The position numbers were made by a program, and so were the translations under genes. Shown here one piece after another: positions 34,001 to 41,222 of a stretch of DNA of 64,000 bases (position 1 is the first letter of the stretch; each line of letters begins with the position of its first letter). The notes beneath the pieces are model-generated. The model made no database searches, was not told where the DNA came from, and saw only the letters and a list, made by a program, of their open reading frames with translations. This DNA comes from Oopsacas minuta (taxonomy: Eukaryota; Porifera; Hexactinellida; Lyssacinosida; Leucopsacidae), in contig JAKMXF010000318.1 in the NCBI GenBank assembly GCA_024704765.1, forward strand, positions 62,001 to 126,000. Reading direction: 5' to 3'.

Positions 34001-36086
34001 ATGAGAAGACTGATCCCATCCTAGTCCACTGCGGGTGAGTGTCTTAAAGTTGAATTTTTTATTTATAAATTCGATAAAGTAATGGGCGAATAACTGAGCT
34101 AGATATCGAATTTAATTTGGTATAAGATAGTAAATTTGATATTTTACCCTGTTGTATGCAAAAGGAGATCCAGACCAGTGTTGCTAGATGATGTGCGTAG
34201 AAAGTTCATACCATCTTCTTGCCAAAACTAAGATTTCATACCATATGCCAAAATCTATGAACTCCATCATCTGGCAAAACTACCCGGATTTTCACCGCCT
34301 ACCCAAATAATAAAGCGCTGAATAGGAATATATAATACGTGGAACAATAAATTTGCAATAAATATGTTGTTATACGTTTTGAGATAAACTGGAAGAAAGT
34401 TAGAGATAAATAGGATATCGTAGCTAGTCTAAACACAAAAATTCAGTTGTGGAAACCATGGATTAGCGCTGCCTATTTTGTTGCTCGAAAAACATAAAAT
34501 CAATCAGGAAGCAAGCGCCCATCACTACGGCTTTCACGCGTACATCCAAATCCATAGGGAATTTGATGCCAAAGTTATCAGCATCAGTGAAATATTCCCT
34601 AGCAAGGCCACTCCACTGCTTTGATACTTTTCCAACGCTGGTACCATCTACTGCCGTTACATCAAAATCAATATCAGAGCACCATCTACAACATAATGCG
34701 ATACAGTTACCAGTGATATTAAGTATTTCTCGCTCTTCAGCATCAAGTACAGTGAATTTAGGATTCCAGAAGGTACAGTCTTGTCTCACGTAGCCTACTA
34801 TTTGACCGGGAGGCGATTGAACTTCCATTTTCTGTAGACAGCAGAAACAACACCAGGCTGAGCATCTATACGGGCGTACAATATGAATGACTTCGTGCTG
34901 TGTATTGTCCATGATTGACATCTCAAATGGCCGGTTAGGTCCGCAATACTGTCTAGCACAGCAATTACTGTTCTCAGCTGCGAAATAGATCTGCTGACCG
35001 AGCGTGTTTTTTATGACGTAGCGATTTGCAGTCTCCCAACCTGTCATTAGTTCCCATAGTTCAACCTGTTGGTGTACTAGGATCTGATCTATCTGAGTCA
35101 GGTACTCCAGTCCAGGAGGGCAATTAGCCACTGCTTGCGGGGGAGGCATCCACTCTACTGTTTTAGTCTGTGGTGCACCTGGAGGAGCAGGGGGAACTTG
35201 ACCTTGTTGATACCCCTGGGGTGGCTGTGCGTACCCTTGAGGTGGTTGTGCGTACCCTTGAGGTGGCTGTGCGTACCCTTGGGGTGGTTGTGCGTAGCCC
35301 TGAGGAGGTGGGGCACCTTGTCCTGGAGGTATTGCTGACATTCTATTAGCTAGAAATTAAAGTATCCTATTTATATTTATAATATAATCAATAAATTTAT
35401 TAACATTTATACTTATTTAGTGATACCGTAGGATGTTCTGGAATGTTCTGTGCCTCGCTATACTCTATCGAGCGACTGCTTGCAGAAAATGAAGTAGATG
35501 TGTTCGGATGTGTGCGACAACTGAGGAAAGATAAGCCAGGCATTATACCTACTCTTGTAAGTATAAAAGAATATTATTTCACCAATCATGGTTGAATTCT
35601 AAGTAGCTGTATCAAGTTACAGATATTTTAAGTACCAAGAATTCTAGCAAGTGTTGTGTTGATGTGAAACACGTGTGTATGTTTATAAAATTGAGCTTCT
35701 CAGGTTAATTACAAGCCTAGAGCCCCCCTGATAATTATTTATGTATACGTATAATTAATTTATTCTCAAAAGGCTTCTTGCACGTGGTAATAATAAATGT
35801 AGTAGGAATTCAGTGTGACAAGGAAAGTTTAGAAAAAATAACGTCCTATACAGAAATACTTTATGGAATTGCAGAAATTTGGTAGCCTTTTTGATAAGTA
35901 GGGGTCACCCGCTCAGCACTGCTTGCAATTAATCGACATTGATACGCAGTTTATCTACACCCTAGTATTTTGAAAGGCGGTAAAAACAAAGCTTTTCCAA
36001 TCGATATTTTTTCATTCCTCTATTTTCTTTAGACACACTACAAGGGTATCTACAAGACGATTTTATCCTTCATCATTATTAATTGA
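11871..36086 (+). CDS. Receptor tyrosine phosphatase-like protein, 12 Ig + 2 FN3 + TM + two PTP domains, both P-loops without Arg
   Basis: I splice 38 exons in frame (6,786 nt, 2,261 residues). Exons: 11871-11931, 11992-12258, 12515-12874, 12929-13177, 13237-13575, 14126-14458, 14515-14805, 14856-15122, 15179-15478, 15548-15859, 15933-16211, 16422-16763, 16829-17116, 17345-17412, 17468-17687, 18178-18266, 18334-18532, 18837-18939, 19001-19340, 19415-19448, 19595-19718, 19921-20090, 20154-20272, 20596-20683, 20874-20947, 21073-21109, 22596-22693, 23579-23701, 26027-26190, 29102-29237, 29738-29887, 30115-30208, 30272-30327, 30392-30526, 30622-30762, 33889-34034, 35421-35556, 36033-36086. Type I membrane protein of LAR-like architecture. 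P-loops read HCRSGAGAS and HCGDTVGCS, so the C-x5-R arginine is Ala or Cys: catalysis is very unlikely. Introns host four other genes. The acceptor at 30272 could instead be 30269; I saw no transcript evidence. Confidence 0.85.
11992..17116 (+). other. Array of 12 single-exon Ig-like domains
   Basis: Twelve consecutive exons of 249-360 nt, each starting and ending in phase 1 and each encoding one Ig-like domain. Every one has an early Cys (L-x-C type) and most have a late Y/F-x-C (for example SGNFTC, TGLYQC, AGNYQC, EGVYTC, EGEYTC, SGVYIC, SGYYTC). Several keep a Trp about ten residues after the first Cys. Many N-x-S/T sites are present. Sequences between domains are strongly diverged. Any exon can be skipped without a frameshift. 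Confidence 0.85.
13814..13987 (+). CDS. 57-residue single-span membrane protein nested in an intron, possibly COX14-like
   Basis: ATG at 13814, stop TAG at 13985-13987, inside the intron between Ig exons 13575 and 14126, on the same strand as the host. The product starts with a short polar/basic segment (SLLTKLF, NGYK), then one hydrophobic span (VGYVCFSIIMGYAIYG), then a polar tail rich in K, R, E and Q. An AATAAA lies at 14076-14081. Length (57) and the G-Y-K..hydrophobic..Y-G-x-Y layout resemble COX14, a small mitochondrial inner-membrane assembly factor for complex IV. That resemblance is weak at this length and is inference. It could also be an unrelated micropeptide. Confidence 0.45.
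   Translation: MSLLTKLFAPQNGYKVGYVCFSIIMGYAIYGSYQTGQGISNAVERMRTKEGTALKQE
17345..18532 (+). other. Two fibronectin type III domains of the receptor
   Basis: Each FN3 is split into two exons by a phase 0 intron and the pair is bounded by phase 1 introns. FN3-1 (17345-17412, 17468-17687) has the P-x-x-P-INLSV start, AVLSW, and PFTQYSVRVRARNFYGYGDY. FN3-2 (18178-18266, 18334-18532) is less conserved but keeps the L-T-P-D-T-L-Y core. Confidence 0.8.
17945..18125. mobile_element. Degenerate inverted-repeat sequence in receptor intron
   Basis: Contains two copies of GTTAGTACGT (direct) and an inverted pair ATTCGGATAAG / CTTATCCGAGT, the latter resembling Tigger/pogo-like ends seen at 58144. Probably an old MITE; boundaries uncertain. 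Confidence 0.4.
18600..18776. mobile_element. Short repeat, family A copy 2 (receptor intron)
   Basis: Shares CACAAACGG, GAACGGTGTGA, the G-A-A-T-T-C-C-T-A-G-T-C-C-A-T centre and GGAGGTTTCACTG end with family A in opposite orientation to copies 1 and 4. No coding capacity. It begins right after a possible acceptor (CTACAG) that is not used as an exon. Confidence 0.65.
19595..19718 (+). other. Transmembrane exon of the receptor
   Basis: Encodes a hydrophobic span of about 25 residues (IIYTIVAVGIVFILFLLSVL) ending in basic cytosolic residues; the next exon continues with KLFKKRRS, a stop-transfer sequence. It separates the glycosylation-rich ectodomain from the juxtamembrane and PTP exons. Confidence 0.85.
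20357..20515. mobile_element. Family B inverted-repeat element, copy B1 (receptor intron)
   Basis: About 160 bp with near-palindromic ends (AACTCCTGTTATAT ... ATGTAACGGGAGTTGACTGT) and the family core TGTACAAATATGGTCCCAAA. Non-coding. Confidence 0.75.
21110..22595. other. Receptor intron without a supported gene
   Basis: About 1.5 kb between D1 exons. It holds a GC-richer island near 21570-21710 (CCGGTTGAAACTTGACCAAC and similar) that may be an old repeat, otherwise AT-rich sequence. No supported ORF. Confidence 0.5.
22755..22925. mobile_element. Family B element, copy B2 (receptor intron)
   Basis: Ends ACAGACAATTCCCGTTGTAT and GATATAACGAGAGTTGACTG; contains ATATGGTCCCAAACTGTC. Same structure as the other B copies. 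Confidence 0.75.
24363..25691 (+). CDS. Intronless 442-residue protein nested in receptor intron, possible C-terminal BEN-like domain
   Basis: ATG at 24363, stop TAA at 25689-25691, same strand as the host gene and lying between D1 exons 23701 and 26027. The first 160 residues are Pro/Ser/Asn-rich and probably disordered. A short basic helical segment follows (GYKILDKRLRVMEGLMKQS, then KRTLRHQERMEKI). The last 130 residues form a compact helical region: DVETIQWLDRILTILGL, then FQKVVFSNHERKTLTTSGK, then LDGSKLQGIIQLSLYLFG and QAIDEKNRREF. The order V-F-s-x-x-E-x-x-T-L-t-x-S-G-K, L-D-x-x-K-L-x-x-I, I-x-x-K-x-R resembles BEN DNA-binding domains, which would suggest a transcriptional regulator. 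That is inference from pattern only; the protein as a whole is not recognised. Codon use looks like the neighbouring genes. Confidence 0.7.
   Translation: MSTSIEKSQIFPEQKFNTVVTCSNSVDTSSLLPIVMSQPNAQPEPVCIVITDPNQPKQYSNSILSVPNVISYSNPIIPNLYYLGQDIPNIVPATPPGTESNISVVTPTKTEIPLVNNHGFFPIPLSQPQLAKKPLLSSSNIENHHSSTSSCETISEKTLSGNDQGYKILDKRLRVMEGLMKQSIKLQKRTLRHQERMEKIIQHCMKAKYEEQTVASGTNRMVHFQRYLNDAQPPPLFRYSSHPENIVVPVIESSSPSDSPTLYFEPQKEDSISPNLTIDMSLMEAAEHKSPHKYHSHSCSMYNKSIRDFNDVETIQWLDRILTILGLGVTVEKIQEVLSQTNTITHFTAEFQKVVFSNHERKTLTTSGKFRKRKLERIVLGPLDGSKLQGIIQLSLYLFGVAERDEDRVKYQLKQAIDEKNRREFYREDRGTKRVHLSSIPN
26297..26440. mobile_element. Short inverted-repeat element, family C copy 2
   Basis: Ends GTTCGCCTATTAGCAATATT and GACTTGCTGATAGGTGGACT; core GGAAATAATTCCTCAAAT. 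Matches the copy at 4597-4757. Confidence 0.7.
27574..27760. mobile_element. Family B element, copy B3 (receptor intron, inverted)
   Basis: TACAGTCAACTCTCTTATAT at the left end and GATATAACGGAAGTTGACTG at the right; interior ACCGCGATAGTTACTTCG and GGGACCATTTTT in inverted order relative to B1. Confidence 0.75.
28018..28081. repeat. (TAA)n microsatellite
   Basis: About 21 uninterrupted trinucleotide units in an intron of the receptor gene; likely length-polymorphic. Confidence 0.95.
29424..29650. mobile_element. Possible Tigger-like or other inverted-repeat remnant
   Basis: Starts with TACACCCTCGCTAATCCGAA, typical of Tigger/pogo-like ends, and contains inverted pairs (TTACAACCGAATAGTTC; CGGATATCAATATTCGGTC against GATATCCGGTC). 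Boundaries are uncertain. Confidence 0.4.
31559..33761 (+). CDS. DNAJC2: DNAJC2 / zuotin (MPP11), ribosome-associated J-protein, nested in receptor intron
   Basis: Exons 31559-32933 and 33256-33761, joined in phase 1; about 626 residues, like human DNAJC2. Partner of HSPA14/Hsp70L1 in the ribosome-associated complex. The J domain (DHYKLLGLGQKRYKATMDEI) has the HPD motif at about 31915-31923, with the long zuotin insert after it. The zuotin homology region follows (FYRFWFGFNSWREFSYLD). A highly charged K/R/E helix lies near 32440-32660. The second exon has two SANT/Myb domains (DWTAEETQLLVKAV, and SWTSAEQKLLEEGLRTF with CKRRFKEIV), which the yeast protein lacks. The whole gene sits, on the same strand, in the host intron 30763-33888. 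Its own intron holds element B4. Confidence 0.93.
33070..33221. mobile_element. Family B element, copy B4 (DNAJC2 intron)
   Basis: Core ACCCGCTTATATTGAAATCT, TGTACAAATATGGCCCCAAA and right end CTTCGATATAACGGGAGTTG. It accounts for about half of the DNAJC2 intron. Confidence 0.8.
34463..35341 (-). CDS. PLSCR: Phospholipid scramblase (PLSCR family), nested antisense in receptor intron
   Basis: 292 residues, single exon, ATG at 35341. Family members are palmitoylated, Ca2+-binding type II membrane proteins linked to lipid redistribution and signalling. The N-terminus is Pro/Gln-rich with about four GYAQPPQ heptads (21-bp DNA repeats near 35225-35310). The scramblase core starts with CPPGLEYLTQIDQILVHQQV, then NRYVIKNTLGQQIYFAAE and the Cys-rich patch SAWCCFCCLQ. 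The Ca2+-binding and membrane end reads DADNFGIKFPMDLDVR, then KAVVMGACFLIDFMFFE. It is in the intron 34035-35420 that splits the D2 P-loop, transcribed against the host. Paralogous to the genes at 37190 and 38802. Confidence 0.93.
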   Translation of the reverse strand: MSAIPPGQGAPPPQGYAQPPQGYAQPPQGYAQPPQGYAQPPQGYQQGQVPPAPPGAPQTKTVEWMPPPQAVANCPPGLEYLTQIDQILVHQQVELWELMTGWETANRYVIKNTLGQQIYFAAENSNCCARQYCGPNRPFEMSIMDNTQHEVIHIVRPYRCSAWCCFCCLQKMEVQSPPGQIVGYVRQDCTFWNPKFTVLDAEEREILNITGNCIALCCRWCSDIDFDVTAVDGTSVGKVSKQWSGLAREYFTDADNFGIKFPMDLDVRVKAVVMGACFLIDFMFFEQQNRQR

Positions 36087-37189
36087 ACTCACGCATTTCT
36101 TCTTACGCAATCTACTTACATAGAGAGAACCAATGCTTTATTATTGGACTCATGCATTATATAGAACTTAGTAGATACCCACAAGATGGTGTATCAACCA
36201 TTATTTATTATGGGATTACTAATATGTCCGCTAGCCAACAAATAAGGAAATATGGCCGACATATAAGTAATCCCTATTTATTATTATCCGTTTTCTTGAG
36301 TATAGATGTATGATTAAACGTAATACACAAATATAATTATATCTTTATCAAATGGGACTGGTAGGGGTAATTATGAATACCTTTTTGACCATTTTGAATT
36401 TCTTATAAATATACAATTTGGTAATTAAGAAATGAAGCAACAAACCCCTGCAATGCATGTGCTTATTACAGATCTTATCTCTCAATGGAGTCGTTCAAAC
36501 GTTACTTATAAAATTCCCTAAAGTATACCACCTCAGCATTCATGCTCTTTTTAAATATAAAATTGTGATGCAAAAGGGATTGCGCGGTAAAACGGCGAGT
36601 GCTCTTTCTCCTTTGAAGCGTTACGTAACGTTTAAACAGACTCAATTATTTATAATTCAATTCTAATTACTATACGAAATCAGATAATTTTCAACTATCC
36701 TATCTTCTGCATTTATATGACGATGAATAATTTGCTCCTTAGACAATATTCAACTTATTCAATGCTTTTATGCACTAATTAACTTATAATATTATTAATT
36801 GGCTTAAAATTATGGAATTAGTAAATATCGATCTCATTTGCTGATTCAGTAAATTTTGTGCATTAAATACGTTTGGTTTGTAAATGTGCTAATACCAACA
36901 ACAAACACTTTATTTTATAGACTGAGGTTGACCCCAATTTCAAAGTTCTTACATCCATAATAGCAATTTCATGCCATAATTTGCCAAAATAGGCACACAA
37001 ATTTGGTAATATTTCCTGGAATTTCAATTTATTCCCTAGATAATCCAGAGGGTTAGAAAGTATGCCAAAAAACAATACAAATACAAAAAATGAATAATTA
37101 AATAATTCACACAATAAATATCCAGGTTTCTTAGAGATGTAAAAATAAACTCTTATATATGTAATGTATGGCATAATTACGTGTAATTA
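36087..37189. other. Intergenic between receptor 3' end and scramblase
   Basis: 1.1 kb with a family D element at 36172-36310. The rest is AT-rich; it should carry the receptor 3' UTR and the scramblase 3' UTR (convergent). No gene supported. Confidence 0.55.
36172..36310. mobile_element. Family D element, copy D1
   Basis: Contains GGGATTACTAATATGTCCGC, the word CAAATAAGGA and CCGACATATAAGTAATCCC, an inverted arrangement shared with 59400-59545 and partly with 57085-57150. Confidence 0.65.
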
Positions 37190-38257
37190 TCAGTGTCTTC
37201 TATGACCACCATGATGACCATGATGAGGTCTATGATGACCATGATGACCACCCTGATGAAGAGCAAGAGCAGCACCATGATGATGGCGACGACGATTATT
37301 CTGCTGCTGTCTGCGTTCAAAGAATATAAAATCAATCAAGAAGCATGCACCCAACACAACCGCTTTCATTCGTACATCTAAATCCATTGGGAAGGTAATA
37401 CCGAAGTTATCAGCTGTTGTGAATAATTCCTTGGCTAGCCCACTAAACTGTTTTGTCACATTTCCTACATTTAATCCATCCATAGTCGAAACTTCAAATA
37501 CAATATCACCATATGGCTTACAACACAGGGATGCCATACTACCAGTAATAGTGAGTATTTCCCGATCCTCTGCATCTAGTATGAAGAATTTGGGATCCCA
37601 ACATGTACAATTTTGAGTTATGTAGCCTACCACTGTACCAGGAGGGGATTGAACCTCCATTCTCTGTTTGAACCAACAACAGAAACAGGGCCCTGAACAA
37701 CTGAATTCACGTGTCATGTGGATAACTTCATTATGCGCATTGTCCAGGATTGATAGCGTGAAAGGACGATTTATTCCGCAGCATTGTCTGCAAAATGGAG
37801 TACTGTCTTCAGCTGCAAAGTATATCTGTTGTCCTAAAGTATTTTTCACGATGTAACGATTCGCAGTTTGATATGCTGTTACTACCTCCCACAGTTCTAC
37901 CTGTTGGTGTACCAGAATCTGATCTATCTGTGTTAAGTACTCTAGTCCGGGAGGACAGTTAGCTAACCCTGTGGGAGGAGGCATCCATTGGATTGGCTGC
38001 GGCTGTGGAGCATCAACAGTTTGTGGCTGGGAACCAGGTGGCACTGGGAATGGAGCGATTCCTTGTGATTGGACGTAAGGAGCCTGTAGCTGTGGCTGGG
38101 AACCAGGTGGCGCTGGGAATGGAGCGATTCCTTGTGGTTGGACGTAAGGATCTTGCGGATGTGGTTGTGGTTGTTGCTGCACAACAATTTGTGTTACAGG
38201 TCCTTGTTGTTGAACCTCTTGACTTACTGGTACTTCAGGATTCTGTTCATCCGACAT
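37190..38257 (-). CDS. PLSCR: Phospholipid scramblase with histidine-rich C-terminal tail
   Basis: 355 residues, single exon, ATG at 38257. The N-terminal 95 residues are Pro/Gln/Val-rich and include a near-duplicated Q-G-I-A-P-F-P-x-P-P-G-S-Q block (about 60-63 bp DNA repeats around 38025-38150). The scramblase core and the DNFGITFPMDLDVR and KAVVLGACFLIDFIFFE end are intact. Unlike its two neighbours it continues for about 40 residues past the membrane helix with a His-rich tail (HHHGAALALHQGGHHGHHRP and more). In the family's type II topology this tail would be outside the cell. Metal binding is a guess from composition. Confidence 0.92.
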   Translation of the reverse strand: MSDEQNPEVPVSQEVQQQGPVTQIVVQQQPQPHPQDPYVQPQGIAPFPAPPGSQPQLQAPYVQSQGIAPFPVPPGSQPQTVDAPQPQPIQWMPPPTGLANCPPGLEYLTQIDQILVHQQVELWEVVTAYQTANRYIVKNTLGQQIYFAAEDSTPFCRQCCGINRPFTLSILDNAHNEVIHMTREFSCSGPCFCCWFKQRMEVQSPPGTVVGYITQNCTCWDPKFFILDAEDREILTITGSMASLCCKPYGDIVFEVSTMDGLNVGNVTKQFSGLAKELFTTADNFGITFPMDLDVRMKAVVLGACFLIDFIFFERRQQQNNRRRHHHGAALALHQGGHHGHHRPHHGHHGGHRRH

Positions 38258-38801
38258 GATTTCCTAGAAATTACTAATGAAAGCATTGTTAATTTGTTTA
38301 TGGCTAATATTGTCATAAAAAGAAATGCCTTTCATGTGGTAAAACAAGTAATTAACGAAGTTTCTAGTTTGTTATGTTTAATTAGTTATTTTGTTGTTGT
38401 AGAGCTTCCTATTCCGATTGGTTTAGCTTAAATTCAACAATTTACCAGAAGAAGATATATCATTCATGCATACAAATTGTAATATGACACCTATGATAGA
38501 TCCCAAATTGCAAATTATTGGTAAGATGATCACAAAAATGTGATAAACATAGAAAGAAGATATACAAACCTGTTATGAATGGAAAATTTGCAGTATAATG
38601 CAAAAAGATTATGCTTTGTTCGTCATATTTACTGTACACTGGAATTCATTTGTTAGCACTCGTGTTTTCCGCGCGAATTTTGTTAAGGGAAAAAATTTTT
38701 TGTAGGGAATAATTTACTATATCGGCTATATTTCACACAACAAATATATTACAAACTCTCTAATAAATGTTGTTATGTATCTATGTTTGAGTAGAACTAT
38801 A
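38258..38801. other. Spacer between tandem scramblase genes
   Basis: 544 bp; should hold the promoter of the 37190-38257 gene and the 3' UTR of the next scramblase. No ORF or element identified. Confidence 0.5.
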
Positions 38802-39866
38802 TTATCTACGTCGTCTCGCTCTTGGTTGATTTTCGAAGAATATATAATCTATCAGGAAGCATGCACCAATCATGACGGCTTTCATTCGTACGTCCAAATC
38901 CATTGGGAAGGAAATACCAAAATTATCAGCTGATGTGAATAATTCCTTTGCGAGGCCACTCCATTGTTTTATCACACTTCCAACAACCGTGCCATCTAGA
39001 CTTGCCACTTCAAACTTTATTTCAGGAGCATATTGCAAACAACATAGAGCTAACATGCTCCCGCTTATAGTGAGTATTTCCTGTTCCTCCGCGTTCATAC
39101 AGGTGAATCGAGGGTTCCAGAAACTACAATCTTGGCGTACGTAGCCTATGACTTGCCCTGGAGGTGATTGAACCTCTAATCTCTGTTTTATCCAAAAACA
39201 GTAACAGTGAGTGGAACATGCGAATTCTCGGACCATATGTATAACTTCTTTCTGTGAATTGTCTAAGATTGACAACTCAAATGGACGATTTATTCCACAA
39301 TATTGTCTGCAGCATAGATTGCTTTCTTCAGCTGCAAAGTATATCTGTTGCCCTAATGTATTTTTCACGATGTAACGATTCGCAGTTTGATATGCTGTTA
39401 CTACCTCCCACAGTTCAACCTGTTGGTGTACCAGAATCTGATCTATCAGAGTTAAGTACTCGAGTCCAGGAGGACAGCTAGCTATCGCTTCGGGTGGAGG
39501 CATCCATTGGATTGGCTGCTGTTGTTGTGGAGCACCAACAGGTTGTTGTTGGGAACCAGGTGGCGCTGGGAATGGAGCGATGCCTTGTGATTGGACGTAC
39601 CCTTGAGGTGCCGGTCCTGGAACACCTTGTGGATTTTCAGGCCCGAGTGGAGGAGATTGTGCATATACTTCAGATTGTCCATATCCTTGTGGTATTACAT
39701 GCACTTGTGCTGGTAGTTGTTGTGCTTGAGGGATTCCTTCTTTTACGTCATCTACAAACGGTTGCTTCGGTTCATCATCTTGATGGACTTCAGGCTGTGC
39801 AGACGTCTGTTCAGGAACTTTATTTCCTTCTTCAGATTCTGTGATACTACTTAGCCCTTCTGACAT
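38802..39866 (-). CDS. PLSCR: Phospholipid scramblase
   Basis: 354 residues, single exon, ATG at 39866. The N-terminal 125 residues are acidic, then Pro/Gln-rich (GYVQSQGIAPFPAPPGSQ block shared with the neighbour). The core shows CPPGLEYLTLIDQILVHQQV, TANRYIVKNTLGQQIYFAAE, the CPPG-linked Cys patch (HCYCFWIKQR), DNFGISFPMDLDVRMKAVMI and GACFLIDYIFFE. It ends in an Arg-rich RARRRR tail. DNA identity with 37190-38257 is high across the central scramblase part, so the two are a tandem duplication. Confidence 0.93.
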   Translation of the reverse strand: MSEGLSSITESEEGNKVPEQTSAQPEVHQDDEPKQPFVDDVKEGIPQAQQLPAQVHVIPQGYGQSEVYAQSPPLGPENPQGVPGPAPQGYVQSQGIAPFPAPPGSQQQPVGAPQQQQPIQWMPPPEAIASCPPGLEYLTLIDQILVHQQVELWEVVTAYQTANRYIVKNTLGQQIYFAAEESNLCCRQYCGINRPFELSILDNSQKEVIHMVREFACSTHCYCFWIKQRLEVQSPPGQVIGYVRQDCSFWNPRFTCMNAEEQEILTISGSMLALCCLQYAPEIKFEVASLDGTVVGSVIKQWSGLAKELFTSADNFGISFPMDLDVRMKAVMIGACFLIDYIFFENQPRARRRR

Positions 39867-40017
39867 TATTATACGTTATATCAAAAGGTTATTAATCAAA
39901 AAATAATTCTCATATATTTGTAGTTACACTGTACCTATTGGTATGTCACACCGTCTATCAACTATTTTTGCTGTTATTTAATGTAACATATACCCTCTCA
40001 TATCTCTTCCAAATTTA

Positions 40018-40545
40018 TAGCGCTAAATTGTACATTTTCACTAGCATAGTGTATTTCTTAATTACTGAATAATTATACGAGATTATTTGGTAACTTTTAT
40101 GTGCTAGAATAGAATTATGTATTCTCTTATTGGCTCCATTATGCCTTATATGGTATTATTATCCTTTAGGCATATATGTTAAGAATGAATAGAAGAATTC
40201 AGAAAGCCATATTTCCCCCTAAAACGTCATTAATCCACCATTGTATTGGAATAGTAGAGCTAACATGTGTTATAGTGAGTATTTCCTGTTCCTCAGCCTT
40301 AGCGTTCTACCTGTGTGGAAATTGTTTTTTGGCATTTGAGGCGTGTGGAGATAGAACATGCTCTGTGGATTTTTAATTTTTACTAAAAATAACTAAATTG
40401 TACACTTTCACTAACCGGAGTGTATTCCTCCAATACAGTTAGTGTTATTCAATTTACTGAATAATACTTAGTAAATTTGATGTGTCATATCGGCTCCATA
40501 TGGTGTTAGTATTATCCTTTAGGTATATATGTATGTAGGAGGATA
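40018..40545. repeat. Direct duplication flanking the scramblase scrap
   Basis: Left (about 40018-40190) and right (about 40385-40545) arms share AACTAAATTGTACA-like, TTTCACTA, GAATAATA, TCGGCTCCAT and ATTATCCTTTAGG words in the same order. They look like two copies of one 5' flank. Confidence 0.6.
40255..40315 (-). pseudogene. Scramblase gene scrap
   Basis: About 55 bp matching the 39050-39110 part of the neighbouring scramblase (TAGTGAGTATTTCCTGTTCC followed by TCnGCnTT). No reading frame of useful length. Relic of a further tandem copy. Confidence 0.6.
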
Positions 40546-40573
40546 TTTTCTTTAGACAATTCTATTTGAAGAG

Positions 40574-40972
40574 ATGGCTAATCGAGATGAAGAGAAATCT
40601 AAACAGAAAAACGCGCCATTATCCTCATTACCGCCTCTCTTCTCTCAACAGCTGTTGAATAAGAAAAAGCTTGCTGAACTCATGAACGAGATTGATCCAG
40701 ATAAAGTACTGGATGATGACGTAGAGAATTTTCTGTTACAAATAGCTGATGATTTCTTAGAGAATGTTATAACTCAATCTTGCATGCTTGCTAAGCACCG
40801 TAAATCTGGAAATTTAGAGTTGAGAGATGTCCAATTGTGTTTGGATAAGAATTGGAATATCTGGATACCTGGATTTGGTAATGAAGAACGAAATCCTCCA
40901 AAAAAACATGTACCTTCTGAGTCACATAAACAACGGCTTAGTCAGATAAAAAAGGAAGCGAGGAAATTATGA
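40574..40972 (+). CDS. TAF12: TFIID/SAGA subunit TAF12
   Basis: 132 residues, single exon, ATG at 40574. TAF12 pairs with TAF4 through an H2B-like histone fold in TFIID and with TADA1 in SAGA. The fold is seen at residues 30-105: LLNKKKLAELMNEIDPDKVL, then FLLQIADDFLENVITQSCML, AKHRKSGNLELRDVQLCLDK and NWNIWIPGFG. The N-terminal extension is short compared with vertebrate TAF12. Confidence 0.93.
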   Translation: MANRDEEKSKQKNAPLSSLPPLFSQQLLNKKKLAELMNEIDPDKVLDDDVENFLLQIADDFLENVITQSCMLAKHRKSGNLELRDVQLCLDKNWNIWIPGFGNEERNPPKKHVPSESHKQRLSQIKKEARKL

Positions 40973-41222
40973 TTATTATTTGTGATAATATATATGAGAT
41001 ATTTTGTAGCTTATTGTGTCGAGGGTAATTACACTGATATTAATACAGCTGGGAAAATGTATATTTTTATGACGTCAAGAAGGTGCTAAAATCTCCTTTT
41101 TGGTCCGGGAATTGGTTATAACGATGTTGTAGATTTTAGTGTTCCTTTTCATTACGAACGTAAAACTTCAGCTGTATGATCTGTTAAATACTTTTGTTTT
41201 ATTAATTAGCTATTTAGTCGGG

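Larger units (their letters stand above)
30115..36086 (+). other. PTP domain D2 exons (Cys kept, Arg replaced by Cys)
   Basis: Exons 30115-30208, 30272-30327, 30392-30526, 30622-30762, 33889-34034, 35421-35556 and 36033-36086. They show EYINATFVN-GYERENAFI, FWQLIFEHRCRAVITL, and EVGAKYWMES. The WPD-loop region is degenerate (EFDENFLP, Glu at the general-acid position). The P-loop is LVHC-GDTVGCSGMF, then LYSIERLLAENEVDVF and the terminal helix with a TGA stop. Membrane-distal D2 domains are often inactive in animals; loss in D1 as well is unusual. Confidence 0.85.
39867..40573. other. Spacer with a duplicated 5' flank
   Basis: Carries a direct duplication (about 40018-40190 and 40385-40545) on either side of a scramblase scrap. 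The TAF12 promoter must be in the last part. Nothing else seen. Confidence 0.5.

Noticed and set aside
37193-37381. Met/Thr-rich forward ORF
   Set aside because: Mirror frame of the His-rich scramblase tail on the minus strand.
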